From Chitinophaga pinensis (GTDB lineage: Bacteria; Bacteroidota; Bacteroidia; SXHM01): a stretch of DNA of 32,867 bases. The stretch is from contig CAMBRL010000022.1 of NCBI GenBank assembly GCA_945870105.1, positions 1 to 32,867 of the forward strand, given 5' to 3'. Shown here in pieces: positions 16,401-22,734 of this stretch (positions are counted from its first letter, which is position 1; every line of letters begins with the position of its first letter). A program made the position numbers and the translations under genes. The notes beneath the pieces are model-generated. The model worked only from the letters and a program-made list of their open reading frames with translations. It did no database searches and was not told the origin of the DNA.

Positions 16401-17119
16401 CAGAAGAGAAACGTAAAACTGCCGAAGAAGCAAAGCTAAATGCAGAACAAGAAGAAAAGCGTAAAGTTGAAGAGCAACAAGTTTTAGCTGAAAAACAAAA
16501 AACTGAAGAAGCGGCTAAGTTGAAAGCAGTAGAAGCTAAACGTCTTGCACTTGAACAAAAGAAAAAACAGGAGGAGGAAAAATTCACTGCTGTTAATGTA
16601 AACAAGTCAGTTGTTCTTGAAAATACGAATGAAACACCTGAACAACGCAAGTTGCGCATGCTATTAGAAAGGATGAATGCCGAGCAAAAAGGTCGCGCAA
16701 TAGTTGAGAATAACCTGAAAGCACAACAGCAATCCGGAAACGAAGCACTAGCAAATGCGCAGCGCTATAAAGAAGTTGTGACAAATAAAGAAGTTGTGTC
16801 GGTTAATAAAAAAGAAGAAAAACTGCGTCCGCCATTTGATAAAACAGACTTGCTTAGCCATCAGGGAGTGATTTATAAACTGGAATTAAAACTTCCACCT
16901 GTTCAACTTCCTGATGATATTGCTGCTTTTCTGAAACCCGGAACCGGTGCGTCAGAAGAACCCGTATATTATTCAAGTGGCGCATACATTACGCTTGCAG
17001 AAGCAACTTTAGATAAAAATGAATTTGGTTACAAAGGCTTTTCAGCCGGTATTGTTGCGTATTTGAATGGAGAAGAAATTAAAATCAGCGATGCAAAGAA
17101 ACAACCTGTGGTTGAATAG
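13421..17119 (+). CDS. Large envelope protein: TPR, PD40 propeller, regulatory-like domain, coiled coil, SPOR-like C-terminus
   Basis: A 1232-residue exported protein. Signal region 1-25 (ending A-F-S-Q; an F-F-S-C at 16-19 could be a weak lipobox). TPR-like helices about 30-150. PD40/WD40-like propeller repeats about 200-335, best seen in HPDGKTLYFSS and MGGYDIFRS. A carboxypeptidase-regulatory-like beta domain about 350-430. A Lys/Glu/Ala/Gln-rich coiled coil about 470-1115 with a 58-residue tandem repeat at 537-652. A C-terminal domain about 1137-1232 (GVIYKLELKLP, then PVYYSSGAYITLAEA, FSAGIVAYLNGEEI) resembles the SPOR-like ends of Bacteroidota envelope proteins, though degenerate. The TPR-PD40-regulatory front is shared with OmpA-family proteins such as PorE of type IX secretion, but no OmpA domain is present. 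I chose ATG 13421; the frame is open upstream to 13322, without signal character. A possible -7 element, TACTTTTA, is at 13373-13380. A structural or peptidoglycan-linking role is inferred. Confidence 0.85.
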   Translation: MKSFLRLILPLLFILFFSCEKAFSQVSFESEDQLVAQANKLFVAGDYINAMPLFSQLLSLHPKDANYNYKFGVCVLHNDEDKTKSLQYFDFAVKEATADKEAFFYAGKGYQTNTRFDEALSFYEKYKVKAATPDPLDAARFIQQCKNGKNLYDKNVTLQSLEKTETLENEFYRNYDLKAMKGRIIPKPLNFKSKKDVKLEDNTLIFVGTENQSIVYSGYNDEGLNTSRELFRVNKLPNGEWAAPLNIGEPVNSAFDEEFAFLHPDGKTLYFSSKGHNTMGGYDIFRSVFDETAGKWSAPVNLAHPINSPADDIFYASDEAGTFAYFASKNFTKPEKIKVYKVSIQGLIQSSEPLVIKGAFAVNGERIYTKAEIKVTDKATNALVGTYNSNRLTGKYLLLLPPGKNYSVEILPEDFVSHKFDLTVPAKTSEEFFEQKINLQKDATGETLTMTNWFDATGKAAGNNLRSVLTNEQVAEKSKTENKKVISAEELANYKVQRADEEKLHAAAQNKALAEIESNKQEALLREEAEKNAVEAAKLKAEQDALAKVEADKKAAEEAKLKAAQEEKRIADEKLKAEQELAASIEAEKKAAETAKLKAEQDALAKVESDKKAAEDAKLKAAQEEKRKADEKLKVEQETVAKVEAEKKSLAEKLKAEEAAKVKQQQEQLADAENQKSEVERERIENEQREADRVARINADLLEKERKLKDLLAKAEQQNVKVETNHKFKLATDSLTAEQAAAYEKMQKEKEQSLKAVEEQKKKDADLKAQQAKADALAQEKFLAEKAAVEKAQKEKDELDRKLIEEQKLKEQQVSAEIARKNKAVMDSIALANNKSEKVVNADSLAVSNEAKRVQQSQDQEKLKAEQEKLVAERATKAKQEEEQRIVAEKLKAEMAASEKAAIEQGKLEQAKLEQEELKRQKDLLQANLDEKKRLMEEANRQQEKIKKIADSLAIAVKQKEQVVAVADETENVKMIEAAAQAEEQRKASELKAAEEKRKTAEEAKLNAEQEEKRKVEEQQVLAEKQKTEEAAKLKAVEAKRLALEQKKKQEEEKFTAVNVNKSVVLENTNETPEQRKLRMLLERMNAEQKGRAIVENNLKAQQQSGNEALANAQRYKEVVTNKEVVSVNKKEEKLRPPFDKTDLLSHQGVIYKLELKLPPVQLPDDIAAFLKPGTGASEEPVYYSSGAYITLAEATLDKNEFGYKGFSAGIVAYLNGEEIKISDAKKQPVVE
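15029..15376 (+). repeat. Tandem duplication of a 174-base unit in the coiled-coil coding region
   Basis: Bases 15029-15202 and 15203-15376 encode two successive 58-residue blocks, both starting AKLKAEQDALAKVE and containing DKKAAE-AKLKAAQEEKR. The protein blocks are nearly identical and the DNA is also clearly similar, so this is a fairly recent internal duplication. A looser relative of the unit recurs near 16400-16480. The period keeps the reading frame. Confidence 0.75.
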
Positions 17120-17138
17120 AATCATTTTCATACCTTTA
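17112..17138 (+). promoter_or_regulatory. Probable promoter of the clpS-nfeD-floA operon
   Basis: TTG at 17112-17114, a 16-base spacer and TACCTTTA at 17131-17138 approach the TTG-N17-23-TAnnTTTG pattern. The -33 part overlaps the stop codon region of the preceding gene. The start codon of clpS follows at 17163. Confidence 0.45.
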
Positions 17139-17162
17139 GCGTAAGATTTAAACGAAAAAATC

Positions 17163-17450
17163 ATGAACCCATTTCCACAAACACTTACTGAAACCGATAT
17201 TGAAGAAGAAATTCTTCGCGCGGAGAAGAAACAGAACGAGTTGGTCATTTATAATGATGATTTCAATTCGTTTGATTACGTGATTGATACGCTGATTAAG
17301 GTTTGCAGACATGAACCATTGCAGGCCGAGCAATGTACACTCATGATTCATTACAACGGAAAGTGTTCCGTTAAAATGGGTGAATACAAAAAGTTGCGTC
17401 CGCTTTGCGAGAATATTCTGGAGCGTGGACTTACTGCGGAAATTATCTGA
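17163..17450 (+). CDS. clpS: ATP-dependent Clp protease adaptor ClpS
   Basis: A 95-residue adaptor that binds ClpA/ClpC-type unfoldases and hands over N-end-rule substrates, acting in the cytoplasm. Family features: an acidic/polar N-terminal tail; LVIYNDDFNSFDYVI (residues 27-41) with the N-D-D that contacts the substrate N-terminus; HYNGKCSVKMG (about 60-70) in place of the usual H-x-x-G; and the final helix ending in L-E-R-G-L-T-A-E. The length is normal. It is the first gene of a tight group with an NfeD-like protein and FloA, which suggests coordinated handling of damaged membrane or cytoplasmic proteins; that link is inference. Confidence 0.9.
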   Translation: MNPFPQTLTETDIEEEILRAEKKQNELVIYNDDFNSFDYVIDTLIKVCRHEPLQAEQCTLMIHYNGKCSVKMGEYKKLRPLCENILERGLTAEII

Positions 17451-17466
17451 TAGAATCCTAAATCCC

Positions 17467-17937
17467 TTGTCTCTTACCGCCATTATTCTACTTATTGTTC
17501 TGGGCTTAATCTTTATTCTGCTTGAATTATTAATTGTTCCCGGAAGCACCGTTGTTGGTGTTATTGGCGCTCTGCTGATGATTGCCGGTATCTGGTTTGT
17601 ATTTTCAAAGCATGGAACAGCTGCCGGAATTTATGTGCTTTCAGGTTCAATCGGAATAACATTGCTTATTGTTTACATCGGTCTTAAAACCAATACTTGG
17701 AAAAAGTTTTCGCTTGAAACTAAGTTACATGGGAAAGTAAATACATTTGAGCACGCTGAACTGAATGTTGGCGACAGCGGAAAAACCATTTCGCGCCTTG
17801 CGCCTTCAGGTAAAGCGCTCATCAATGGAAACTATGTTGAAGTGCATACTCAAGGAGAGTTTATTGACCCCAATACCGATATCATCATTACTAAACGAAC
17901 AGAAAGCAAATTAATAGTAACCACTAAAACCATTTAA
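17467..17937 (+). CDS. NfeD-like membrane protein
   Basis: About 156 residues: three closely spaced hydrophobic helices (IILLIVLGLIFILLELLIVPG, then VIGALLMIAGIWFVF and LSGSIGITLLIVYIGL) followed by a soluble C-terminal OB-fold domain (about residues 75-156; GKVNTFEHAELNVGDSGK, then RLAPSGKALINGNYVEV) typical of short NfeD proteins without the protease domain. NfeD partners flotillin-like proteins, and floA follows six bases after the stop. I chose the TTG at 17467 because the first helix begins there and it lies just after the clpS stop; an ATG at 17380 in the same frame would overlap clpS by 71 bases and give an N-terminus without family character. The start remains uncertain. Confidence 0.85.
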   Translation: MSLTAIILLIVLGLIFILLELLIVPGSTVVGVIGALLMIAGIWFVFSKHGTAAGIYVLSGSIGITLLIVYIGLKTNTWKKFSLETKLHGKVNTFEHAELNVGDSGKTISRLAPSGKALINGNYVEVHTQGEFIDPNTDIIITKRTESKLIVTTKTI

Positions 17938-17943
17938 AAAATC

Positions 17944-18936
17944 ATGGAAGGACTACCATTTATCATCATTATCGGCATAGCATCGCTTGTCGGACTTTGG
18001 ATTTTATTTTATTTTATTCCCGTTGGGCTGTGGTTTTCTGCATTGGTTTCGGGCGTTAAAGTTTCGCTCATTCAACTTGTATTGATGCGTTGGAGAAAAG
18101 TTCCTCCTGAAGTTATTGTAACCGCAATGATAGCAAGTTCTAAAGCCGGATTGAAACTCAACAGAGATGAACTGGAGGCTCACTTTCTTGCAGGCGGTCG
18201 TGTTCAATTAGTTGTGAATGCACTTATTTCGGCCGACAAAGCAAATATTCCGCTTGATTTTAAATCAGCAACTGCTATTGATTTGGCAGGTAGAGATGTA
18301 TTGGAAGCCGTGCAAATGTCAGTAAACCCTAAGGTGATTAACACGCCTCCCGTTGCAGCAGTTGCAAAAGACGGTATCCAGTTGATTTGCAAAGCAAGGG
18401 TAACGGTTCGTGCCAATATCAAACAATTGGTTGGTGGTGCGGGCGAAGAAACCATTCTTGCACGTATCGGTGAGGGTGTTGTATCGTCTATCGGTTCGGC
18501 ACAATCACATAAATCCGTGCTTGAAAATCCTGATTCTATTTCTAAAGTAGTTTTGGCAAAAGGATTGGATGCCGGAACAGCCTTTGAAATTCTTTCCATT
18601 GATATTGCCGACATTGATGTAGGTATAAACATTGGCGCAAAATTACAAATGGACCAGGCAAATGCTGATAAAAATATTGCACAGGCAAGAGCCGAAGAGC
18701 GCAGAGCCATGGCGGTTGCATTGGAACAAGAGATGAAAGCCAAAGCGCAGGAAGCCCGCGCAAAGGTTATTGAAGCCGAAGCCGAAGTGCCTAAAGCAAT
18801 GGCCGAAGCGTTCCGCAACGGAAACCTTGGTATTATGGACTACTACAAAATGGAAAATGTAAAAGCCGATACCGGCATGAGAGATTCTATTTCAGGTAAA
18901 GGAGCCGGAAAAGGAACAGAAGGTGAGAAGAAGTAA
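17944..18936 (+). CDS. floA: Flotillin-like protein FloA
   Basis: A 330-residue SPFH-type scaffold of functional membrane microdomains. A hydrophobic hairpin anchors it at residues about 4-45 ([20 protein letters not shown], then a second stretch). The conserved core follows: [72 protein letters not shown] and the C-terminal EA-rich coiled coil ([20 protein letters not shown], then [24 protein letters not shown]). Length and motifs match FloA (YqfA) closely. It is preceded by an NfeD-like gene, its usual partner, and followed by a strong terminator. Confidence 0.95.
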   Translation: MEGLPFIIIIGIASLVGLWILFYFIPVGLWFSALVSGVKVSLIQLVLMRWRKVPPEVIVTAMIASSKAGLKLNRDELEAHFLAGGRVQLVVNALISADKANIPLDFKSATAIDLAGRDVLEAVQMSVNPKVINTPPVAAVAKDGIQLICKARVTVRANIKQLVGGAGEETILARIGEGVVSSIGSAQSHKSVLENPDSISKVVLAKGLDAGTAFEILSIDIADIDVGINIGAKLQMDQANADKNIAQARAEERRAMAVALEQEMKAKAQEARAKVIEAEAEVPKAMAEAFRNGNLGIMDYYKMENVKADTGMRDSISGKGAGKGTEGEKK

Positions 18937-18955
18937 TTTTATATTGATTTCAAAC

Positions 18956-18985
18956 AAAAAGAGGGGGCAATTGTTCCCTCTTTTT
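18956..18985 (+). terminator. Rho-independent terminator of the clpS-nfeD-floA operon
   Basis: AAAAAGAGGG at 18956-18965, a 10-base loop (GGCAATTGTT), CCCTCTTTTT at 18976-18985, then GTTTT. This is a 10-bp stem with a U tract 20 bases after the floA stop. The A-run on the left could also serve the opposite strand. Confidence 0.85.
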
Positions 18986-19001
18986 GTTTTCTCTATCTTT
19001 A
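18971..19001 (+). promoter_or_regulatory. Promoter of rnpB, overlapping the upstream terminator
   Basis: TTG at 18971-18973, a 20-base spacer, and TATCTTTA at 18994-19001 fit the Bacteroidota promoter pattern. Transcription would begin about six bases downstream, at 19007, exactly where the P1 helix of RNase P RNA begins. The -33 element falls in the loop and right arm of the terminator hairpin. Confidence 0.65.
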
Positions 19002-19146
19002 CCCCCGACAAACTGTTCTATCGTTCTTTTATATATAATGTATAGAGGGAAGGAAAGTCCGGGCAACACAGGGCGCCATACTCTTCGAAAGCGGAGGTGT
19101 TAAGTTGAAAAGCTTAATAACAGAAAGTGCCGCAGAAAATAACCAT

Positions 19147-19161
19147 CCCGCCTCAGGCGGG
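19147..19161. repeat. Palindrome CCGCCTCAGGCGG in the P12 arm of rnpB
   Basis: CCCGCC TCA GGCGGG: a 6-bp hairpin with a 3-base loop. It forms the tip of the arm corresponding to P12, just before AAAAGGGTGAAAA. Its 13-base core is identical to the one at 19280-19292. Confidence 0.8.
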
Positions 19162-19278
19162 AAAAGGGTGAAAATGTGAGGTAAGAGCTCACAATGCACG
19201 GCAGCAATGTCGGGCATGGGAAAACCTTATGGGTTGTAAGACCAAATAAACCCCGATTTTGAAGCTGCCCGCTTCAAT

Positions 19279-19293
19279 TCCGCCTCAGGCGGA
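19279..19293. repeat. Palindrome CCGCCTCAGGCGG in the P15-P17 region of rnpB
   Basis: TCCGCC TCA GGCGGA: the second copy of the same 13-base core, placed directly after the TTGAAGC/GCTTCAA hairpin and before the closing strand ATCGGG of P15. It looks like an extra helix added inside this loop. Confidence 0.8.
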
Positions 19294-19367
19294 TATCGGG
19301 AAGGGTAGGTTGCATAGATAAATGATAGGGCTAGACAGAACCCGGCTTATAGGTTTGTCAATTTATG

Positions 19368-19405
19368 AAAGGTCGTCTTTTAAATAAGGCGGCCTTTCGC
19401 CTTTT
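19368..19405 (+). terminator. Terminator of rnpB
   Basis: AAAGGTCGTCTT (19368-19379), loop TTAAAT, AAGGCGGCCTTT (19386-19397): a 12-bp stem allowing G-T pairs, followed by CGCCTTTT. It lies eight bases past the P1 strand of rnpB. Confidence 0.65.
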
Positions 19406-19422
19406 AAGAAGTGTCGCTTTCG

Positions 19423-19450
19423 TTGCGCCTTTGCGCCTTTGCGGTTAAAA
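19423..19450 (+). repeat. Short tandem repeat of TTGCGCCT units
   Basis: TTGCGCCT at 19423-19430 and 19431-19438, then TTGCGGTTAAAA. It resembles the widespread dispersed repeat of TTTGCG units found between genes in many bacteria. It lies between the rnpB terminator and the promoter of the helicase gene. Confidence 0.5.
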
Positions 19451-19507
19451 TCTACATCTGATAAAACCCACGCAATGACGAACATCAGCCTTCTATTTCA
19501 CACCCAA

Positions 19508-19540
19508 TTGTAATTCAAGCCCTTAATTAGCCTACATTTG
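19508..19540 (+). promoter_or_regulatory. Promoter of the second DEAD-box helicase gene
   Basis: TTG at 19508-19510, a 22-base spacer and TACATTTG at 19533-19540, followed by CGCCC. This is a full match to the phylum pattern. It predicts a start near 19546 and a leader of about 25 bases before the TTG start codon at 19571. Confidence 0.65.
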
Positions 19541-19570
19541 CGCCCTCTTAAAAACTAATACATTATAAAA

Positions 19571-21445
19571 TTGAACACATTTGAAACATTGGGAATTGAC
19601 GGAAAAATCCTGAGCGCTATCAAGGACATGGGATTTGAAAACCCAATGCCCATACAGGAAAAAGCCATACCCGAACTACTTAAAAACGATAGCGATTACA
19701 TTTGCCTTGCACAAACAGGAACAGGAAAAACAGCAGCTTTTGGTTTACCATTGGCGCAACTGATAGACTTTAAAAGCCCCAAAGCACAGGCAATTGTGCT
19801 TTGCCCCACCCGTGAGTTGTGCATGCAAATCACAGGTGATATTACCAACTTTACTAAAAACATAAGCGGAGCCAACATAGTTGCCATTTATGGCGGAGCA
19901 AGCATTGAAGGACAGGTAAACCAGATAAAACGCGGAGCACAAATCATTGTGGCTACTCCTGGACGTATGGTGGACATCATCAACCGCAAAAAGGTTGACC
20001 TTTCAGAAATACAATGGGCAGTTTTGGATGAAGCCGATGAAATGCTGAACATGGGTTTCAAAGAAGACTTAGATGTTATTCTTTCCAAAACTTCTGCTGC
20101 GAAACATACCTGGTTATTCTCAGCTACTATGGCGCAAGGTGTTGCCGACATTGCTCGTAATTATATGAGCAATGCTATAGAAATAAGCGTTGGTAAAAAG
20201 AATCAGGGCGCTGAAAACATTAGCCACATCTATTATGTGGTGCATGCCCGCGATAAATACCTTGCATTGAAACGTATTGCGGATTACAATCCAGATATCT
20301 ACGGTATCATCTTTTGCCGCACCAAAATAGAAACGCAGATGGTAGCTGACCATTTGATAAAAGATGGTTACAGTGCCGATTGTATTCACGGTGATTTATC
20401 ACAGGCGCAGCGCGACAGCGTAATGAAAAAATATCGCAGCAAAACCATTCAAATGTTGGTAGCAACCGATGTTGCAGCCCGCGGAATTGATGTGGACGAT
20501 GTTACACACGTAATCAATTACAGCCTCCCAGACGAAGCTGAAAATTATACCCACCGTAGCGGAAGAACAGCACGTGCAGGTAAATCAGGTGTTTCCATCG
20601 TTATCACTAACATGAAAGAGATTGGTAAAATCCGATTTATTGAGCGTATTATAGGCAAGAAATTTACAGAAGCAAAAATCCCTACAGGAAAAGAAATCTG
20701 CGAGAAACAACTGTTTTCATTGATAGATAAAAGCATCAACACACCCATTAATGAAAAGGAAATTGAACCTTATCTGCCAAAAATATTTGGTCAATTAGAG
20801 CATTTAAGCAAGGAAGACATTATTAAACGACTTATCTCAACAGAGTTCAATCGCTTCTTGGAATATTATAAAAACTCAAATGATTTAGCAGGTGATCGCT
20901 CACATTCTGCAAGCCATTCAGGAGGAAACTTTAAGCGCATGTTTATCAGCCTTGGAAGATTAGATGGCGTTGATAAAGGGCAGTTGCTCAACATCCTTTG
21001 CACAGGTGCAGACCTTACCAGCACCAGCATCGGCCGAATTGATTTGATGAACAGCTATTCATTCTTTGAAGTAGATAATAAAGACTTAGAGAAACTTAAA
21101 TCAGCATTTAATGAACACGATTTCAAAGGCCGTAAAATCAAAATAGAAGAATCGGAAAAGCCTGCTGATGAAAAAAGAGAACGCTATGGCGACAGAGACA
21201 GCAGAGGCGGTGGCGAGAAACGTGAATTCCGCAAGTTTGGTGGCGACAGAGGCGGCTACGGAGGCAAACGTGATGGTGGCGGCAGAGGCAGCTACGGAGG
21301 CGGAGGCGACCGCAAAAGCAACGGTGGAAGCGACAGAGGTGGAGATAGAGGCGGTTTTAGCGGTGGAGGCGAAAGCCGTGAAGGTGGTGCTGGTTCCAGA
21401 CGTGATAAGTTTGCTAAAGGCTCAAGACCAAGAAAGAAGTTCTAA
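19571..21445 (+). CDS. DEAD-box RNA helicase with DbpA-type RNA-binding domain and RGG-rich tail
   Basis: A 624-residue RNA helicase of the DeaD/CshA/DbpA kind, probably for ribosome assembly or mRNA handling, including cold growth. Q motif F4 to Q29; Walker A A47-QTGTGKT54; DEAD at D153-E-A-D156; SAT from S184; motif VI from H328 (HRSGRTARAG). After a linker, the DbpA RNA-binding domain covers about 453-527 (FKRMFISLGRLDGVDKGQLL, then LMNSYSFFEVD and FKGRKIKIEES). The tail from about 535 is a Gly/Arg/Asp/Ser-rich low-complexity region for RNA binding. I accept TTG as start: no ATG occurs before residue 20, which is past the Q-motif Phe, and the promoter at 19508-19540 fits. The TAA stop overlaps the stop of the convergent glycosyltransferase gene. 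Confidence 0.93.
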   Translation: MNTFETLGIDGKILSAIKDMGFENPMPIQEKAIPELLKNDSDYICLAQTGTGKTAAFGLPLAQLIDFKSPKAQAIVLCPTRELCMQITGDITNFTKNISGANIVAIYGGASIEGQVNQIKRGAQIIVATPGRMVDIINRKKVDLSEIQWAVLDEADEMLNMGFKEDLDVILSKTSAAKHTWLFSATMAQGVADIARNYMSNAIEISVGKKNQGAENISHIYYVVHARDKYLALKRIADYNPDIYGIIFCRTKIETQMVADHLIKDGYSADCIHGDLSQAQRDSVMKKYRSKTIQMLVATDVAARGIDVDDVTHVINYSLPDEAENYTHRSGRTARAGKSGVSIVITNMKEIGKIRFIERIIGKKFTEAKIPTGKEICEKQLFSLIDKSINTPINEKEIEPYLPKIFGQLEHLSKEDIIKRLISTEFNRFLEYYKNSNDLAGDRSHSASHSGGNFKRMFISLGRLDGVDKGQLLNILCTGADLTSTSIGRIDLMNSYSFFEVDNKDLEKLKSAFNEHDFKGRKIKIEESEKPADEKRERYGDRDSRGGGEKREFRKFGGDRGGYGGKRDGGGRGSYGGGGDRKSNGGSDRGGDRGGFSGGGESREGGAGSRRDKFAKGSRPRKKF

Positions 21446-22734
21446 AGGCTGTTTAGCTTTTCAGCAAGCAGTTTCACTTGGTATTCACGTGAGATAGAAA
21501 ATATTTCCTCATCCGTAATGGATGTTTGGATAGAGATTCCTTGTTGAAATTTGTTGTAATAGCTTTCAATTTTTTCGGCTACTTCATCAGCGGCAAAAGT
21601 AAAGCACTGAATATCTCTGCCTTGAAAGAAAGGAGTTTCTTCAGTTCGTTCTTCCTGCACCACTAAAATAGGATTACGCGTTGCAGCATATTCATAGGTT
21701 TTGCCTCCTATGATGCCTTTCTTTTGGCTTTTCATCAGAAGAAGCAATAGTAAGGAAGCATCAGTTAAATACTGATATAGTTTTTCATGCGGCAAACTGT
21801 CAATAATTTCAACTTGTGACGGGTACTTAACCTTGAACTTTTCAATACTGTCAATATGCTTGCAGGGCTTAAGTCTTATACCTATGAATGTTACTTTGAA
21901 ATTTTTAGGATTTAATTTTGTGATAAATTTATCAAGTCCTGCTAAAAGCTCTTCTACAGGCGATGAGTCGTAAAGAGTTCCTGAATAAACAAGATTGAAT
22001 GTTTTATTTTGGCTTTTGGTAATTGATTTGAACTTATCTGTTTCAGCCCCGTTTTTTAATAAGAACTTTTTAACTGAAGGAACATTGTATTTGTTTTCTA
22101 TTTCATAGAGTACTCCTTCAGATACCGAACTATAAAGCAGTGCATGGTTGAGATATTTCTTCTCAAAAAGGCTCTCGAATTTTAGCCTTAATAGATTTAA
22201 TGCTGATGAATTTTGTGTATGGTTCGTTGTCCAACCATCACGATAATCCAGTAGCAGAGGAATGTTAAATTCTTTGCTTAATGAATAACCATATTTAAAA
22301 AGAATAAATGGCTCTCCGGTTACCAGAATAAAGTCAACTTTATTATTTTGCAAATAATCTTTTGCTTTTTTGCAGATATAATATTTATCGTCTGCTATGG
22401 GAACTAACCACTTTAAAAAGACTTCGGTAAATGAAACGAGTTTCCTTAGTAATACATACTTGTTAATGCCATGTTTAACAATAAGTCTATTTTTAAATGA
22501 TTGTTTTTCCGGTAACCTGATTAAGGTTGAAAAATCAGTCTCTGTTATTTCCTCTTTGCCTTCATTAGCCTCAAAATATTCAATATGAGTAGTGATATTT
22601 TCTTTCCATTTTCTGGTAATTACAACAGGATGAAATCCGTATTTTGGTAAATGTTTTAAGAAGGAAGAAGGGCGTTGCGCCCCTATAGATGGAAGTGGTG
22701 CAAAATCATAACATAGAATTAAAATCTTTCGCAT
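21442..22734 (-). CDS. GT4-type glycosyltransferase
   Basis: A 430-residue protein of the GT-B fold. The N-terminus MRKILILCYDFAPLPSIGAQRP is the typical opening of GT4 family enzymes, with the Gly-x-x-R acceptor-side loop. The C-terminal nucleotide-sugar domain shows NLVYSGTLYDSSPVEELL, then KTYEYAATRNPILVV where the E-x7-E region would be; only the first Glu is clear. Donor and acceptor are unknown; surface polysaccharide or glycoprotein synthesis in the cytoplasm is likely. Its ATG overlaps the stop of the upstream fusion gene by one base (TAATG), so the two are translationally coupled. Base composition is AT-rich like that gene and unlike the helicase gene on the other side. Confidence 0.85.
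   Translation of the reverse strand: MRKILILCYDFAPLPSIGAQRPSSFLKHLPKYGFHPVVITRKWKENITTHIEYFEANEGKEEITETDFSTLIRLPEKQSFKNRLIVKHGINKYVLLRKLVSFTEVFLKWLVPIADDKYYICKKAKDYLQNNKVDFILVTGEPFILFKYGYSLSKEFNIPLLLDYRDGWTTNHTQNSSALNLLRLKFESLFEKKYLNHALLYSSVSEGVLYEIENKYNVPSVKKFLLKNGAETDKFKSITKSQNKTFNLVYSGTLYDSSPVEELLAGLDKFITKLNPKNFKVTFIGIRLKPCKHIDSIEKFKVKYPSQVEIIDSLPHEKLYQYLTDASLLLLLLMKSQKKGIIGGKTYEYAATRNPILVVQEERTEETPFFQGRDIQCFTFAADEVAEKIESYYNKFQQGISIQTSITDEEIFSISREYQVKLLAEKLNSL

Larger units (their letters stand above)
19007..19360 (+). ncRNA. rnpB: RNase P RNA component
   Basis: The catalytic RNA that trims the 5' leader of pre-tRNAs. The ends pair as P1 (GACAAAC at 19007-19013 with GTTTGTC at 19353-19359). 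Conserved blocks are GAGGGAAGGAAAGTCCGGGC (about 19045-19064), AGAAAGTGCCGCAGAAAA, GAGGTAAGAGCTCACAATGC, GACCAAATAAACCCC, GGGTAGGTTGC and GACAGAACCCGGCTTATAG near the 3' end. It reads as a type A bacterial RNA of ordinary size. Two arms carry the same dispersed palindrome core: 19147-19161 at the tip of the arm matching P12, and 19279-19293 inside the region closed by P15 (CCCGAT/ATCGGG), next to a TTGAAGC/GCTTCAA hairpin. The exact 3' end is uncertain by a few bases. Confidence 0.95.

Noticed and set aside
15029-16480. Repeated units that might suggest a CRISPR or tandem array
   Set aside because: The repeats are in frame, 174 bases long, without spacers, and encode coiled-coil heptads.
16243-16659. 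Open frame of 138 codons on the minus strand
   Set aside because: Same cause as at 14899-15252: antisense of the low-complexity coiled coil.
17380-17466. N-terminal extension of the NfeD-like protein overlapping clpS
   Set aside because: The 29 residues are the shifted frame of the conserved clpS end and do not look like an NfeD start.
18204-18818. Open frame of 204 codons on the minus strand
   Set aside because: It is entirely antisense to floA, which is strongly conserved; its translation has only Ala/Ser-rich filler and no motif.
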